Part shown: in pieces, positions 7,493 to 17,721 of the stretch
Layout: each line of letters opens with the position of its first letter
Position numbering within the stretch: position 1 is the stretch's first letter
Assembly: GCA_963836735.1 (NCBI GenBank)
Contig: CAWIKP010000009.1
Location: 51,167 to 115,166, forward strand
Direction of reading: 5' to 3'
Origin: JACCXG01 sp963836735
GTDB lineage: Bacteria; Acidobacteriota; Vicinamibacteria; Vicinamibacterales; 2-12-FULL-66-21
Length of the DNA stretch: 64,000 bases
Made by a program: the position numbers and the translations under genes
Notes under the pieces: generated by a model
Seen by the model: only the letters and a program-made list of their open reading frames with translations
The model's database searches: none
Told to the model about the DNA's origin: nothing

Positions 7493-8450
7493 CTACGGCG
7501 TCGCGGTGCGCCGTCCCAGCAGTTCGCGCAGGCGCGGTTCGATGTCCTCGCCGATCGCGTCGCGCACGAGGTCGTCGGCTTTCTTCAGCCGCTTGAGCGC
7601 CTGGGGCAGCGTCAGGCCGGACTTCTGCATGACGATGGCGGCCTTCACGTTCCACTTGGCCTGGCGGAGCAGCGCGTCGGCGGCCTCGTAGTCCAGGCCG
7701 GTCACCACGCCGATGATGCGGCGGGCGCGGTCCTTCAGCTTCTCCGACCCCGTCCGCACGTCCACCATCAGGTTGCCGTAGGTCTTGCCGACCCTGACCA
7801 TCGAGATCGTGGTCAGCATGTTGAGCACCATTTTGGTGGCGGTGCCGGCTTTCAGGCGGGTCGATCCCGCGATGATTTCCGGGCCGACGGCGGGCGCAAT
7901 CTGGAGATCGACGAAGTTCTGCAACTCGGATCCCGGCCAGCAGGTCACGAAGATGATGCGCGCGCCGGCCTTGCGGGCGCGGGTCAGCCCGCCGCGCACG
8001 AATTGTGTCATCCCGCTGGCGGAGACGCCGATCACCACGTCCTTGTTGGTGAGCCGCAGCCGGGCGATGCTGCGGGCGCCTTCCTCGTAGTTGTCTTCGA
8101 CCCCTTCCTTGGCGCGGAAGACGGCTTCCTGCCCGCCGGCCATGATCGCCTGCACGAGCTTGGGGCTGGTGCCGAAGGTCGGCGGCATCTCCGACGCCTC
8201 CACGACGCCCGAGGCGTCCGCTGGTTCCGGCGCCCACGAAGATGACGCGCCCTCCCTTCTTGAGCGCCTGCGTCACGATCTCGATGCCGTGCGCGATCCG
8301 TTCCTTCTCTTTCAGGACGGCGCTGATGACTTTCCTGTCCTCGTTGACGACCATCTCGATGATGTCGCGAACGGGCGCTTTGTCGATGGCGAGTGAAACC
8401 GGGTTGATGGCTTCAGTGGGAAGCGATTGCCATTTCGAAGTGGTCGGCAT
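7493..8450 (-). CDS. murQ: N-acetylmuramic acid 6-phosphate etherase, apparent frameshift
   Basis: MurQ cleaves the lactyl ether of MurNAc-6-phosphate to give GlcNAc-6-phosphate and D-lactate in peptidoglycan recycling. The first frame from the ATG at 8450 gives SLPTEAINPVSLAIDK and the SIS-domain sugar-phosphate motif VGAGTSGRLG. The rest (EASEMPPTFG onward, GVSASGMTQFV, the C-terminal LTLPQALKRL) is in the next frame. Removing one G from the run near 8210-8216 joins them into 318 aa, close to the usual 300. The catalytic Glu in EASEMPPTF is retained. The gene is convergent with nagB and its product feeds the same route. The alternative of a true inactivating mutation cannot be excluded. Confidence 0.88.
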
Positions 8451-8596
8451 GAATGGTCCGTCTGCCCGTGCTGCACACGCTGGCGTCAGGTGCAACCGCC
8501 TACGGTACTTCCCTCCGTTCAAGGGTGTCAAACGAATGCCGATCGCCAGGACGCCCGGGCCCGGGCGCAAGCACACCCTGAGATAGACTCGCTGCA

Positions 8597-9616
8597 ATGG
8601 ACGTGAGTCAGCAGGAAGCCCAGGGCAGGGTGGGCAGCGAACGCGATCTCGACCGCGTGGCCGAGGTCGCCACGAAGCTGGAAGCGGAGCTCGCGAAGGC
8701 CATCATCGGCCAGCAGCGCGTGATCCGCGAGATCCTGATCGCCTTTCTCGCCGGCGGTCATTGCCTGCTGCGCGGCGTTCCCGGCCTGGCCAAGACGCTG
8801 CTCATCAAGAAACTCGCGCAGGCTGTCGATCTGAAGTTCAACCGCATTCAGTTCACCCCGGATCTGATGCCGTCCGACATCCTCGGCGCCGAGGTCATCG
8901 AGGAAGATCGCACGACCGGCCGACGCGTCATCCGGTTCATCCGCGGTCCGGTGTTCGCGAACATCCTCCTCGCCGACGAAATCAACCGGACGCCGCCGAA
9001 AACCCAGGCCGCCCTGCTCGAGGCGATGCAGGAATACCAGGTGACGGTGAGCGGCGCGCGCTTCGATCTCGACCGGCCGCTCTTCGTGCTCGCCACTCAG
9101 AACCCGATCGAGCAGGAAGGAACCTACCCGTTGCCGGAAGCGCAGCTGGATCGCTTCATGTTCAATGTCGTGATCGACTATCCGACGGAAGACGAAGAGC
9201 GGCGCATCCTGGCCCAGACCACGGGCAATGCCGATCCGTCGATCGCGGTTGTGGCCACAGGCGACGAGATCGAGCGGATGCACTCGATCGTGCGCGACGT
9301 GCCGGCGGCCGAGAATGCGGTGAACTATGCGGCCAGGCTGGTGCGCGCGACCCGTCCCCTCGCAGGCCAGGCCGAGACGCCGGACTTCGTTCGGAAATGG
9401 GTCCGATGGGGCGCCGGACCGCGCGCGGGACAGGCGCTCCTGCTCGGCGCCAAGGCCCGCGCGCTCCTCGAAGGCCGGAGCGTCGTGGCGCTCGAGGACA
9501 TTCGTGCGGTGGCGCCGCCCGTGCTGCGGCACCGGGTGCTGCTGAACTTTCAGGCCGAGGCGGATGAGATCGATGCCGATGCGATCATCCGCCAGCTCCT
9601 CGATCGCGTCTCCTGA
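8597..9616 (+). CDS. MoxR-type AAA+ ATPase
   Basis: A 339-aa AAA+ ATPase of the MoxR family. The Walker A-like loop is GVPGLAKT near residue 60. Walker B and adjoining sequence are LLADEINRTPPKTQAALLEA, and the sensor region reads ATQNPIEQEGTYPLPEAQ, which is typical of MoxR. These ATPases act as chaperones that help activate or insert partner proteins, often with DUF58/VWA partners. It opens a + strand series in which genes are separated by very few bases or overlap; the DUF58 gene starts 7 bp after its stop. The partner complex is inferred from this order. Confidence 0.92.
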   Translation: MDVSQQEAQGRVGSERDLDRVAEVATKLEAELAKAIIGQQRVIREILIAFLAGGHCLLRGVPGLAKTLLIKKLAQAVDLKFNRIQFTPDLMPSDILGAEVIEEDRTTGRRVIRFIRGPVFANILLADEINRTPPKTQAALLEAMQEYQVTVSGARFDLDRPLFVLATQNPIEQEGTYPLPEAQLDRFMFNVVIDYPTEDEERRILAQTTGNADPSIAVVATGDEIERMHSIVRDVPAAENAVNYAARLVRATRPLAGQAETPDFVRKWVRWGAGPRAGQALLLGAKARALLEGRSVVALEDIRAVAPPVLRHRVLLNFQAEADEIDADAIIRQLLDRVS

Positions 9617-9622
9617 AGCGTC

Positions 9623-10519
9623 ATGATCGCGACGCTCGATCCCCGCGTCCTGTCCGCCATCTCGGACCTCGAGCTGGTGGCGCGGGTCACCGTCGATGGC
9701 ACGATCGCCGGGCTGCACCGCAGCCCCTTCCACGGGTACAGCGCCGAATTCAGCCAGTACCGGCCGTACCGCGCCGGCGACGACCTCAAGTACGTGGACT
9801 GGAAGCTGTACGCCCGGACCGATCGTTTCTACACGAAGCAGTTTCGCGAGACGACCAACCTGCTGGCGCTGATGGCCGTGGACGCCAGCGGATCGATGAG
9901 CTATCCGGGCGCGAATGGTGTGACCAAGGCCACGTATGCGCGTCTGCTCGGCGCCGCGCTCTCGCACCTGCTCGCCGGTCAGGGAGACGGCATCGGGCTC
10001 GTCGTCTACGATGCCGTCGTGCGCCAGTTCATTCCGAGCCGGACCGGCAGGTCTCACGTTCGGAGCCTGCTGGTCGCGCTCTCCCGAGTCGAGCCGGGCG
10101 GCCGCACGGCAGCCGCCTCCGCGTTGAAGCGCGCCTCCGAGCTGCTCAAACGACGGGGCCTCATCATCCTGTTCTCGGATCTTTACGACGACGAGGAGGC
10201 GATTGAGAAGGAACTGCGGCGTGCGGTCCGAATGGGGCACGAGGTGGCGGTGTTTCACGTCTTGACGCCCGATGAAGTGACGCTCGGGCTGACCGGGGAA
10301 GTCGAAGTCGAAGATCTCGAATCGAAGCAGACCGTCCTGGCGCGGGCGTCCGCGGTGCGCGCGCAATATCAGGTGCGGTTCGGCGAGTTCCTCGAGCGAT
10401 GGCGCGCTCGATGCGCGGCGTACGGCGTCGACTACACGCGTGCGATGACCGACGCACCGCTCGACGAAACTCTGCGCCCGTTCCTGCTTCGCCGCCGCGC
10501 TGCCGGGCCGGCACGATGA
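9623..10519 (+). CDS. DUF58 protein with VWA-like domain
   Basis: A 298-aa DUF58 family protein. The signature GDDLKYVDWKLYARTDRF lies in the first third. It is followed by AVDASGSM, a MIDAS-type DxSxS metal-binding motif of a von Willebrand A-like fold. No membrane segment is seen, so it is probably cytoplasmic. DUF58 proteins are normally paired with MoxR ATPases, as here. The stop TGA overlaps the ATG of the next gene (ATGA), indicating translational coupling to the BatA-like membrane protein. The molecular function is not established for the family. Confidence 0.9.
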   Translation: MIATLDPRVLSAISDLELVARVTVDGTIAGLHRSPFHGYSAEFSQYRPYRAGDDLKYVDWKLYARTDRFYTKQFRETTNLLALMAVDASGSMSYPGANGVTKATYARLLGAALSHLLAGQGDGIGLVVYDAVVRQFIPSRTGRSHVRSLLVALSRVEPGGRTAAASALKRASELLKRRGLIILFSDLYDDEEAIEKELRRAVRMGHEVAVFHVLTPDEVTLGLTGEVEVEDLESKQTVLARASAVRAQYQVRFGEFLERWRARCAAYGVDYTRAMTDAPLDETLRPFLLRRRAAGPAR

Positions 10520-11830
10520 CCATCGAGTGGCTCAATCCGGCGGCGCTCGCCGGGCTTGCGGCTGTCGCCGGTCCGGTGCTGGTGCACCTGCTTCGTCGTC
10601 AGCGCGCACCACGGGTCACGTTCCCAACCATCCAGTTCCTGGCGCCGACTCACAGTGCGGCGGCGCGGCTTCGCAACCCATCGGATCTCCTGCTGCTGTC
10701 TCTCCGCATCGCCATCGTTGCGGCAGCGGCAATCGCCGCGGCGCAGCCAATGTTGATGACCGGCTGGCGGCGCGCGGCCTGGGAGCAGCGAATCAACCGG
10801 GCGTTGGTCGTCGATGACAGCGAGAGCCTCACGGCCGCGGCATCGCGCGTACGGGATGCGGTTGCTGCCGAGCGTGGGGGATCGACGGCTGCCTCGGAGA
10901 TTCACACGACCAACCTCGGTGACGGATTGAAGCAGGCGGCGGCGATGGTTCAGCGCGGCAATGCCGGCCGCGCCGAGGTCGTCGTGATTTCCGACTTTCA
11001 GCTGGGGTCGTTGACGGCCGCCGATATCGGTGCACTGCCACTCGACATTGGCCTGCGGTTCGTCGCCATGGACGTGCCGCGTCCTGCCGGCCCGTTCAGG
11101 GCGCTTCGTACGTTCCACACCGGCACCGCCTCGTCGCTCGAACACGAGATCGCGCTGGATGGTCCTCGGTACTCGCGTGACGATGGTTCCCTCTGGACCA
11201 CCCGCCGGAAGTGTGAAGATCCTGTCAGCCGCGGAGCAGGGAGAAGGTGTGGCGTCGCTGAAGCGGATCGTCGCGGCGGCCGGCGCACCCGAATTGCCCG
11301 TCGATCGCGGGTTGACCATGATCTTTCCCGGCGCCCGGCTGCCTGACGTGGGGCCATTGCGCGCAGGCTGGATGGTCAGTGCCTTCGCGGCCGCCAGCGC
11401 TGACGACCGGCTGCGTTCACTCGCGTCCGCGCATCCGGGAGAGCAGGATCCAAGACTCCCTTCGCCGTGGATTCCACTCGCATGGGATGGGTCTGGCCAT
11501 CCGCTCGTTCTTGCCGCCGCGACGAATCAGGATCTGGTCGCGTATGTATCTGCGTCCCCGGCCGAGCTCGTCGCCGCGGCCGCGCTCCGTACGTTGCTGT
11601 TTGCGATCGCCCAACCGTCGACGTGGCCAGAGAGGGAAGTTGAACGGCTCAGCGCGTCTCAGCTGGCGGCATGGACGCGCGAGGCGAAGCCCTCCGCCGG
11701 CCGCTGGCGGCCTGAACCACCAGGCGACGCACGATGGCTTTGGGGGCTCGCCCTTGTGCTTCTGGTGATCGAAGGCGTCGTTCGTCGATCACAGGTAGAA
11801 GCCCGCGAGGAACGGGCGCATGCGGCCTGA
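10516..11830 (+). CDS. BatA-like N-terminal membrane domain protein, apparent frameshift
   Basis: The N-terminus matches the BatA-type membrane domain: LNPAALAGLAAVAGPVLVHL, a basic RRQRAPRV stretch, a FPTIQFL strand and a second hydrophobic helix (LLLLSLRIAIVAAAAIAA). A periplasmic or cytosolic VWA-like region follows (VVISDFQLGSL). Near 11175-11205 the frame changes; removing one C joins it to GSVKILSAAEQGEG and a C-terminal hydrophobic segment (LWGLALVLLVIEGVV) near 11740-11780. The corrected product is 437 aa with three membrane segments. The gene overlaps DUF58 by 4 bp and the next gene by 11 bp. It probably forms a membrane partner of the MoxR/DUF58 pair. Confidence 0.78.
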
Positions 11831-13868
11831 GAACGCTTCGGCCGAGATCGTTCGCGCCACGCTCGAGCGCGGCCGGAGGCGGCTGTTGGTCCGCGATCTC
11901 CTGCATGCGGTGGTCGTCGGGGCATTCGTGGTTACGGCAGGTTTTGCGCTCGCGCCGCTCTCAGCACGGGTGGCCGTCATCCTTGTCGCGGTCGCAATTG
12001 GGATAGTCGGAGCAGTCGTAGCGATCCAGCGGCGATCGCGGACGGCGAGCCGCGTCGCATTCCTGATTGAGCGTCGGGATCCCTCGCTGAAGAACCTGGT
12101 CGTCACCGCCGAGGAGCTCCTGCGACACCCTGACCGATCGGCTGACTGGATCGTCCGCCGCGTCTTCGACAATGCCGCATCCCGCCTGGGCGCAGCCGAT
12201 CTCGGACCGACTGTTCCGATCGCGGGCGCGGCGCTCGCGGCTTTCGCGGCGGTTCTGGTGGCAGCGGTGACGCCGGCCGCCGTTGGGTCTCGCGGCATCG
12301 GGTCGCGGTCGAGCTCGCCTCAGCCGGCACGCGCCGACGCTGGCGGTCCGCGGTTGATCGAAGCGCGGCTCGATCCGCCCGAGTATTCGAAGCGGCCTGC
12401 CTCGGTGCTGACCGACCCGCAGCGGATTGATGCTCTCGCCGGCACCAGGCTGACATTGACCGCGCCGCCCGATTCAGTGGTTGTGCGCGTGCGCTTTGGC
12501 GAGCAGCAGCTGTCACCGAACAAGCATTCGGCCGGAACCCGCTTCGAAATGGCCTTGCGCGAGAGCGGCTATCTCGCCGTCGAATTCGGAAGCGATGCCG
12601 GCCGTGAGCCCACCAGGCTGATCGCCGTAACCGTCACGCCCGATCGCGTTCCCAGCGTGAAAGTGGAGCGACCGGGCCAGGATCTGTTGCTGCCGACGGT
12701 CAACCAGGTCGTCGAGATCGACGCTGCGGCGTCCGACGATATCGCGCTGGGCGCGCTGGCTCTCCGATACACGAAGGTCTCTGGAACGGGTGAGCAGTTC
12801 GAGTTCGTCGAAGGGGAGCTGCCTCTCGCGGTCACCAGGGATACCCCGCAGAACTGGCGAGCGCACGGACGCATCCCCGTCGCCGCGCTGCGACTCGAGC
12901 CTGGAGATTCGCTCGTGTACCGGCTGACCGCGCGGGACGAACGTCCTGGAACCGCAGGGACCGCCTCATCCGAGACGTTCTTCGTAGAGATCGCCGGCCC
13001 GGGACAGGTGGCGCTGGAAGGGTTCGAGATGCCGCCGGAGCAGGAAAGATACGCACTGAGTCAGCAGATGATCGTCGTGAAGCTGCGACGCCTTCGGGAG
13101 CGCGAGAAACGCCTGAGCCCCCAGGCGGTCGCCGACGAGACCGGCGGTATTGCGGCGGAGCAGCGCGCCGTCCGTGGCAATTTCGTGTTCCTGATGGGTG
13201 GCCACGTCGAAGACGAAGAGGAAGAAGCCGAGCACTCGAACGAGATTCAGGAAGGCAGGCTCGAGAACACCGCAAGGCGCGAGATCTGGCGCGCCGTGTC
13301 GCACATGACAGCCGTTGAGCAGGCTCTCGCCGCACCCGACACTGGTGCGGCTCTGACGGCCGCGGTGAAAGCGGTCGAGGCGCTGCAGCGCGCGTTCACC
13401 CGGAACCGATACATCCTGCGGACGCTGCCGTCCCGCCTCCAGATAGATCCCTCCCGTCGTCTATCGGGTGACCTGGACGAAGTGAAGGACGAGAACCGGC
13501 CGGTCGCACCGGCGACCGACGCGGCGTCTGGACTGCTTTCGCGCCAGCTGCTGGCTGATATGGTCGCGTTGATCCCGAGGCTCCGAGACGAACCGCGATC
13601 GGCCCGGACGGTGCAGAACCTGTCGACGGCGGCGGAACGGGCATTGACCGCCGCAGCTGGTGACAGCCAGTGGCGCGCTGTCGCGCAAGCCATTCTGCAG
13701 CTCCGCAGCAGCGTTTCAGCGAATGCCGACAGGTCCAGGATTGACGCTGATGGCCGTGCGGTCGTCCAGGCGCTGCTCGAGCGCGTAGGTCAGAATGCGG
13801 CAGTCGTTCGCGGACGGGCCGGGGATCGGCTCGAAAGCGCGTGGGCCGGGGAGGGGACGCGGCGATGA
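11820..13868 (+). CDS. Large membrane protein, DUF4175-like
   Basis: A 682-aa protein with two adjacent hydrophobic helices at about residues 29-68 and a third near 130-152. A long extracytoplasmic or cytoplasmic region with beta-rich sequence follows (RLDPPEYSKRPASVLTDPQR). The C-terminal 250 residues are predicted helical and charged, including an acidic HVEDEEEEAEHSNEIQEGR patch. This layout resembles the DUF4175 family that accompanies MoxR/DUF58 genes in several phyla. No catalytic motif is visible. It begins inside the end of the BatA-like gene and ends overlapping the next gene by 4 bp (ATGA), so it belongs to the same operon. The function is unknown. Confidence 0.75.
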   Translation: MRPENASAEIVRATLERGRRRLLVRDLLHAVVVGAFVVTAGFALAPLSARVAVILVAVAIGIVGAVVAIQRRSRTASRVAFLIERRDPSLKNLVVTAEELLRHPDRSADWIVRRVFDNAASRLGAADLGPTVPIAGAALAAFAAVLVAAVTPAAVGSRGIGSRSSSPQPARADAGGPRLIEARLDPPEYSKRPASVLTDPQRIDALAGTRLTLTAPPDSVVVRVRFGEQQLSPNKHSAGTRFEMALRESGYLAVEFGSDAGREPTRLIAVTVTPDRVPSVKVERPGQDLLLPTVNQVVEIDAAASDDIALGALALRYTKVSGTGEQFEFVEGELPLAVTRDTPQNWRAHGRIPVAALRLEPGDSLVYRLTARDERPGTAGTASSETFFVEIAGPGQVALEGFEMPPEQERYALSQQMIVVKLRRLREREKRLSPQAVADETGGIAAEQRAVRGNFVFLMGGHVEDEEEEAEHSNEIQEGRLENTARREIWRAVSHMTAVEQALAAPDTGAALTAAVKAVEALQRAFTRNRYILRTLPSRLQIDPSRRLSGDLDEVKDENRPVAPATDAASGLLSRQLLADMVALIPRLRDEPRSARTVQNLSTAAERALTAAAGDSQWRAVAQAILQLRSSVSANADRSRIDADGRAVVQALLERVGQNAAVVRGRAGDRLESAWAGEGTRR

Positions 13869-15582
13869 TCGTTCTCCGCATCCTCGCGGTAGTCGTGGCC
13901 ATCGGCGGGATCGTCGATCCGGCCATCCAGGTCACGCGAACAGAGCCGTTGCAGGTCCGTCTGGTCGCGGCCTCAGATGACCCCGACGCGCTTGCGACTG
14001 CATCAAGACTCCGAACAGCGCTGTCAGGACGCGCGGATCTCGCCGACGCTGGTACGGGCGCGGCGACGGTCGTCATCGGCACCCGTCCGACCGTCGCCGC
14101 GATCGCCGGCACCGGACCGGTATCGGTTGTCTCACTCGAAGAGCCGCCGTCGGCCGCCATCGTCGAGGCGCCGGCCGCCGTCACGCTGATTCCCGGATCC
14201 GCGGTCGAGATTCCCCTGACCTTGCAGGCGTTCGGACTCACCGGGCAGCGAAGCGTGGCCGTGCTCGAGCAGGACGGCGTCGAGCTGACGCGGGTCGAGC
14301 ATCTCTGGAAGAGCGATGGCCGGGCGACGATCGCGCTTCAATACATCGCGGCGTCGCCGGGGGCCCGGCGGCTGACCGTGCGCGTCCAGCCGATGCCCGG
14401 CGAGCGGCGCGTCATCGACAACCAGGCTGATGTGCTTGCGATGGTCGCTGCGCGGCCGGGGCGCGTCGCGGTGATTGAGACCAGGCCCTCGTGGCCGGCC
14501 GGTTTCGTCCGGCGAGCGCTCGAAGCCGACCCAGCGTTCCAGGTCTCGTCGGTGATCAGAACCTCGCGCGGTGTTGCCTCGCGGGCCGGGGAGACGCCGC
14601 CGGTCATCCAGGCGTCGCAGCTCTCGCGGTTCGACGTGGTGATCGTTGGCGCTCCAGAGGATCTGCGGCGTGAAGAGACTGAAGCGCTGTGGCAGTTCGT
14701 CGAGCGGCGCGGCGGCACCCTGGTGCTGCTCCCGGACAGGGTTCCGACCGGGCCGTACGCGGAGCGGCTGCCGGGAAAGTTCTCAGAGCACCTCTTGAAC
14801 GAGCCCCGCGCGCTCGAACCCTCGAGCGTGCTGGCCAGCGAGCTCGTGACGATGACGACGATGCCTCGAGGAGGGCGCGGAATCGGCATGGTCGACGGCG
14901 CGCCGGTGATCGTTTCGTGGCCGGTCGGAGATGGTCGGGTCATCTTCTCGGGCGCGCTCGATGCCTGGCGCTACCGCGCGGATCCGAAGTCACGCCTCGA
15001 CCGGTTCTGGCGGCAGGAACTGTTGACGGCGGCACTCAACGCGCCGCCCGCCACTTCGCATCGATCTCCGCCCGGCGGTTGTGAGACCGGGTGGGCGCGA
15101 TCCGGGTGGAGGTCCGCCTGCGCCGGACTGAGTGGGTGGGGCCTGACCCCGTGAATCACGAGACACGGCTGCCCGCGATCGCGGCGCGGATCTCAGATCC
15201 TTCAGGCAAGCTGGAGACGATTCGGCTGTGGCCCGATGCGGAGCCTGGAGTCTTTCGCGGCGATGTCACCGTGGCGACCGCTGGCATCCACACTGTTCGG
15301 GTCGAGACAGATCAGCACGCCGCAGAGGCGACGCTCCTCGTCGACGCCGGCGCGGCGCCGCCCGTCGGCCCGTCCATCGATCTCGGCAGCGTGGCGACGC
15401 TCACTGGCGGAGTCGCCGTGAACGCATCGGAGATCAATCGAGTGGTCGAGCATCTTTCAGCACTTCCGCGTTCGTCGCGCCCGGGGCGGATCCGGCCATT
15501 CGAATCGGCCTGGTGGCCCTGGATCTTCGCGGGTCTGTTGTGCGGCGAATGGGCGTTGAGGCGGCGGGCAGGGCAGCGATGA
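13865..15582 (+). CDS. Membrane protein with amidotransferase-like domain, two frameshifts
   Basis: Continues the MoxR/DUF58 operon. The N-terminus has one hydrophobic helix (VLRILAVVVAIGGIVDPAIQ). The central part resembles the glutamine-amidotransferase-like fold found in BatA/BatB-associated proteins: GRVAVIETRPSWPAGFVRRA, DVVIVGAPEDLRREETEALW and RRGGTLVLLPDR. Near 15050 and again near 15088 the frame advances by one base. The second and third frames supply IDLRPAVVRPG and then GAIRVEVRLRRTEW, a beta-rich domain, and a final hydrophobic helix (WWPWIFAGLLCGEWALRRR). Corrected length is about 571 aa. No Cys nucleophile is visible, so enzymatic amidotransferase activity is unlikely. It overlaps xerD by 4 bp. 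Confidence 0.7.
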
Positions 15583-16463
15583 GCGGCGTGACGATCGACG
15601 GGTACCTGGCCTATCTCCGGGACGTGCGGCGCATGTCACCGAATACGGTCGAGAGCTACGCGCGCGACCTCGCTGCGCTGGCCGCCTTTGCCGAGAAGCG
15701 TCAGCTCGATCCGGCCGCGCTCGATCGGCGGGAACTGGAGGCCTTCGTCAGGAGCCTGATGGCGAGCGGGCTGTCGCCTCGCTCGACCGCGCGCGCGGTC
15801 GCCTGTGTTCGGGGCTTCTACAAGTTCCTTGCGGTCGAGCAGCGTCGCGAGAGCAGCCCCGCCGACGATCTGCGCGCTCCACGCGCGTGGGCGGCGCTGC
15901 CGAAGTTTCTCGACCTCGACGAAGTCGATCGCCTGCTCGCACAGCCCGATGTCTCGAAGCCGCGAGGCCTGCGAGACAAGGCGCTGATCTCGGTGCTCTA
16001 CGCGACCGGCCTGCGGGTGTCGGAGCTCATCTCGCTGAGGCTGCCCAACCTTCATCTGCAGGAGGGTTACCTCACCTGCATCGGCAAGGGCGACAAAGAG
16101 CGCATCGTCCCGATCGGCCAGGAAGCGACCGACTGGGTCCGGAGATACCTTGCGGACGCCCGGCCGAAACTGGTGCCGAAATCTTCGCCGTGGCTGTTCG
16201 TGAACGCGCGCGGTGGTCCGCTCTCGAGAGTGGGATTCTGGAAGCTCCTCAAGGAGTACGGATTGAAGGCGGGGATTACCCGCAACATCAGCCCGCACGT
16301 GCTGCGGCATTCGTTCGCGACCCATCTGCTCGATCGCGGCGCCGATCTCCGGGCGATCCAGATGATGCTCGGACACGCGGATTTGTCGACGACGCAGATT
16401 TACACCCACGTCCTCGAAGCCCGGCTGCGATCCGTCTACGACCGATTTCATCCGCGCCCGTAG
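15579..16463 (+). CDS. xerD: Tyrosine recombinase XerD-like
   Basis: A 294-aa tyrosine recombinase of the XerC/XerD group, which resolves chromosome dimers at dif. The N-terminal SAM-like domain (YLAYLRDVRRMSPNTVESYA) binds the core site. The catalytic domain has ATGLRVSEL (Arg), GKGDKERIVPI (Lys), HVLRHSFATHLL (His-x-x-Arg), GHADLSTTQIYTHV (His and the nucleophilic Tyr). The length and the absence of extra domains argue for a housekeeping Xer rather than a phage integrase. The ATG overlaps the upstream stop (ATGA), so it is the distal gene of the MoxR/DUF58 series, an uncommon location. XerC cannot be excluded. Confidence 0.88.
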   Translation: MSGVTIDGYLAYLRDVRRMSPNTVESYARDLAALAAFAEKRQLDPAALDRRELEAFVRSLMASGLSPRSTARAVACVRGFYKFLAVEQRRESSPADDLRAPRAWAALPKFLDLDEVDRLLAQPDVSKPRGLRDKALISVLYATGLRVSELISLRLPNLHLQEGYLTCIGKGDKERIVPIGQEATDWVRRYLADARPKLVPKSSPWLFVNARGGPLSRVGFWKLLKEYGLKAGITRNISPHVLRHSFATHLLDRGADLRAIQMMLGHADLSTTQIYTHVLEARLRSVYDRFHPRP

Positions 16464-16568
16464 CCGGAGGGATCGTGTAAAATTCTTCGGATCTGGGACC
16501 ACAACCGGACCGGTCGTAGGCCGGCGTCGCACCTGCTTCCCGGGCACATTCAGAGGAGCTCCAGAAAG

Positions 16569-17721
16569 ATGAGCCGTAAGGGCCGATATTTGTTTACGTC
16601 GGAGTCCGTCACAGAAGGGCATCCCGACAAGATTGCCGACCAGATTTCTGATTCGATTCTCGATGCCATCCTCGCGCAGGACCCGGCAGCCCGCGTCGCC
16701 TGCGAGACGCTGGTCACGACCGGCCTGGCCCTGATCGCCGGCGAGATCACGACCCGCTGCTACGTCGACTTCCAGAAAATCGTTCGCGACACCATCAGGG
16801 ACGTCGGGTATACGCATTCGTCGTTCGGCTTCGACGCCGAAACCTGCGCCGTCCTGTCGTCGATTCACGGGCAGTCGCCGGACATTGCGATGGGGGTCGA
16901 TCCCGGCGGCGCGGGGGACCAGGGACTCATGTTCGGCTTACGCGTGCAAGGAAACCGACGAGCTGATGCCGATGCCGATCATGCTGGCGCACAAGCTCGG
17001 AAAAGGGCTTTCCTGCGCCCGGCGTGACGGCGTGATGGACTACCTCCGGCCCGACGGCAAGTCGCAGGTTTCCATCGAATACGACAACGGCCGCCCGGTT
17101 CGCGTCGACACCGTCGTCATCTCCACGCAGCACAGCGCAGAGGTCTCGAACGAGCAACTCCGCGCCGACATCCAGGAAAAGATCATCGACCGCGTCATCC
17201 CCGAGGCGATGGTCGACAAGAACACCCGATACCTCATCAACCCGACTGGCCGTTTCGTCGTCGGCGGCCCCCACGGCGACGCCGGCGTCACCGGCCGCAA
17301 GATCATCGTCGACACCTACGGCGGCGCGGCACCGCACGGCGGCGGCGCGTTTTCGGGCAAAGACCCAACCAAGGTCGATCGTTCCGCCTGCTATATGGCG
17401 CGCTACGTCGCGAAGAACGTCGTTGCGGCGGGCCTTGCGGAGCGCTGTCAGGTGCAGCTGGCCTATGCGATCGGTGTTGCCGAACCCGTGTCCGTGTACG
17501 TGGACTCGTTCGGAACCGGCGCGGTGGACGACGAGAAGATCAGCGAGCTGGTGAGGGGACACTTCAAGCTGACGCCGAACGGCATCATCGAAACGCTGGA
17601 CCTCCGCCGGCCGATCTACAAGAAGACCGCCGCATTCGGGCACTTCGGCCGCACCGAGCCGGAGTTCACATGGGAGCGTACCGACAAGGCAACCGCGCTC
17701 CGGGCGGATGCCGGTCTCTGA
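16569..17721 (+). CDS. metK: S-adenosylmethionine synthetase, apparent frameshift
   Basis: MetK makes S-adenosylmethionine from methionine and ATP. The first frame has LFTSESVTEGHPDKIADQIS and GAGDQGLMFG; the second frame resumes with YACKETDELMPMPIMLAHKL. Removing one T near 16937 (GGCTTACG to GGCTACG) restores a 383-aa protein, the normal length. Later motifs are intact: RYLINPTGRFVVGGPHGDAG, KIIVDTYGG, HGGGAFSGKDPTKVDRSA. A GAGGAG ribosome-binding site lies 10 bp before the ATG. A TAAAAT hexamer at 16478-16483 could be the -10 of a promoter in the 105-bp gap after xerD. I saw no recognisable SAM riboswitch there. The stop overlaps the next gene by 14 bp. Confidence 0.92.

Noticed and set aside
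8528..10366. A 612-codon open frame antisense to moxR and DUF58
   Set aside because: Low-complexity Arg/Gly/His-rich translation. The + strand genes have clear motifs, so this is a shadow.
16464..16568. SAM-responsive riboswitch upstream of metK
   Set aside because: I could not recognise the conserved core of SAM-I, SAM-II or SAM-IV in these 105 bp. A covariance-model search would settle it.
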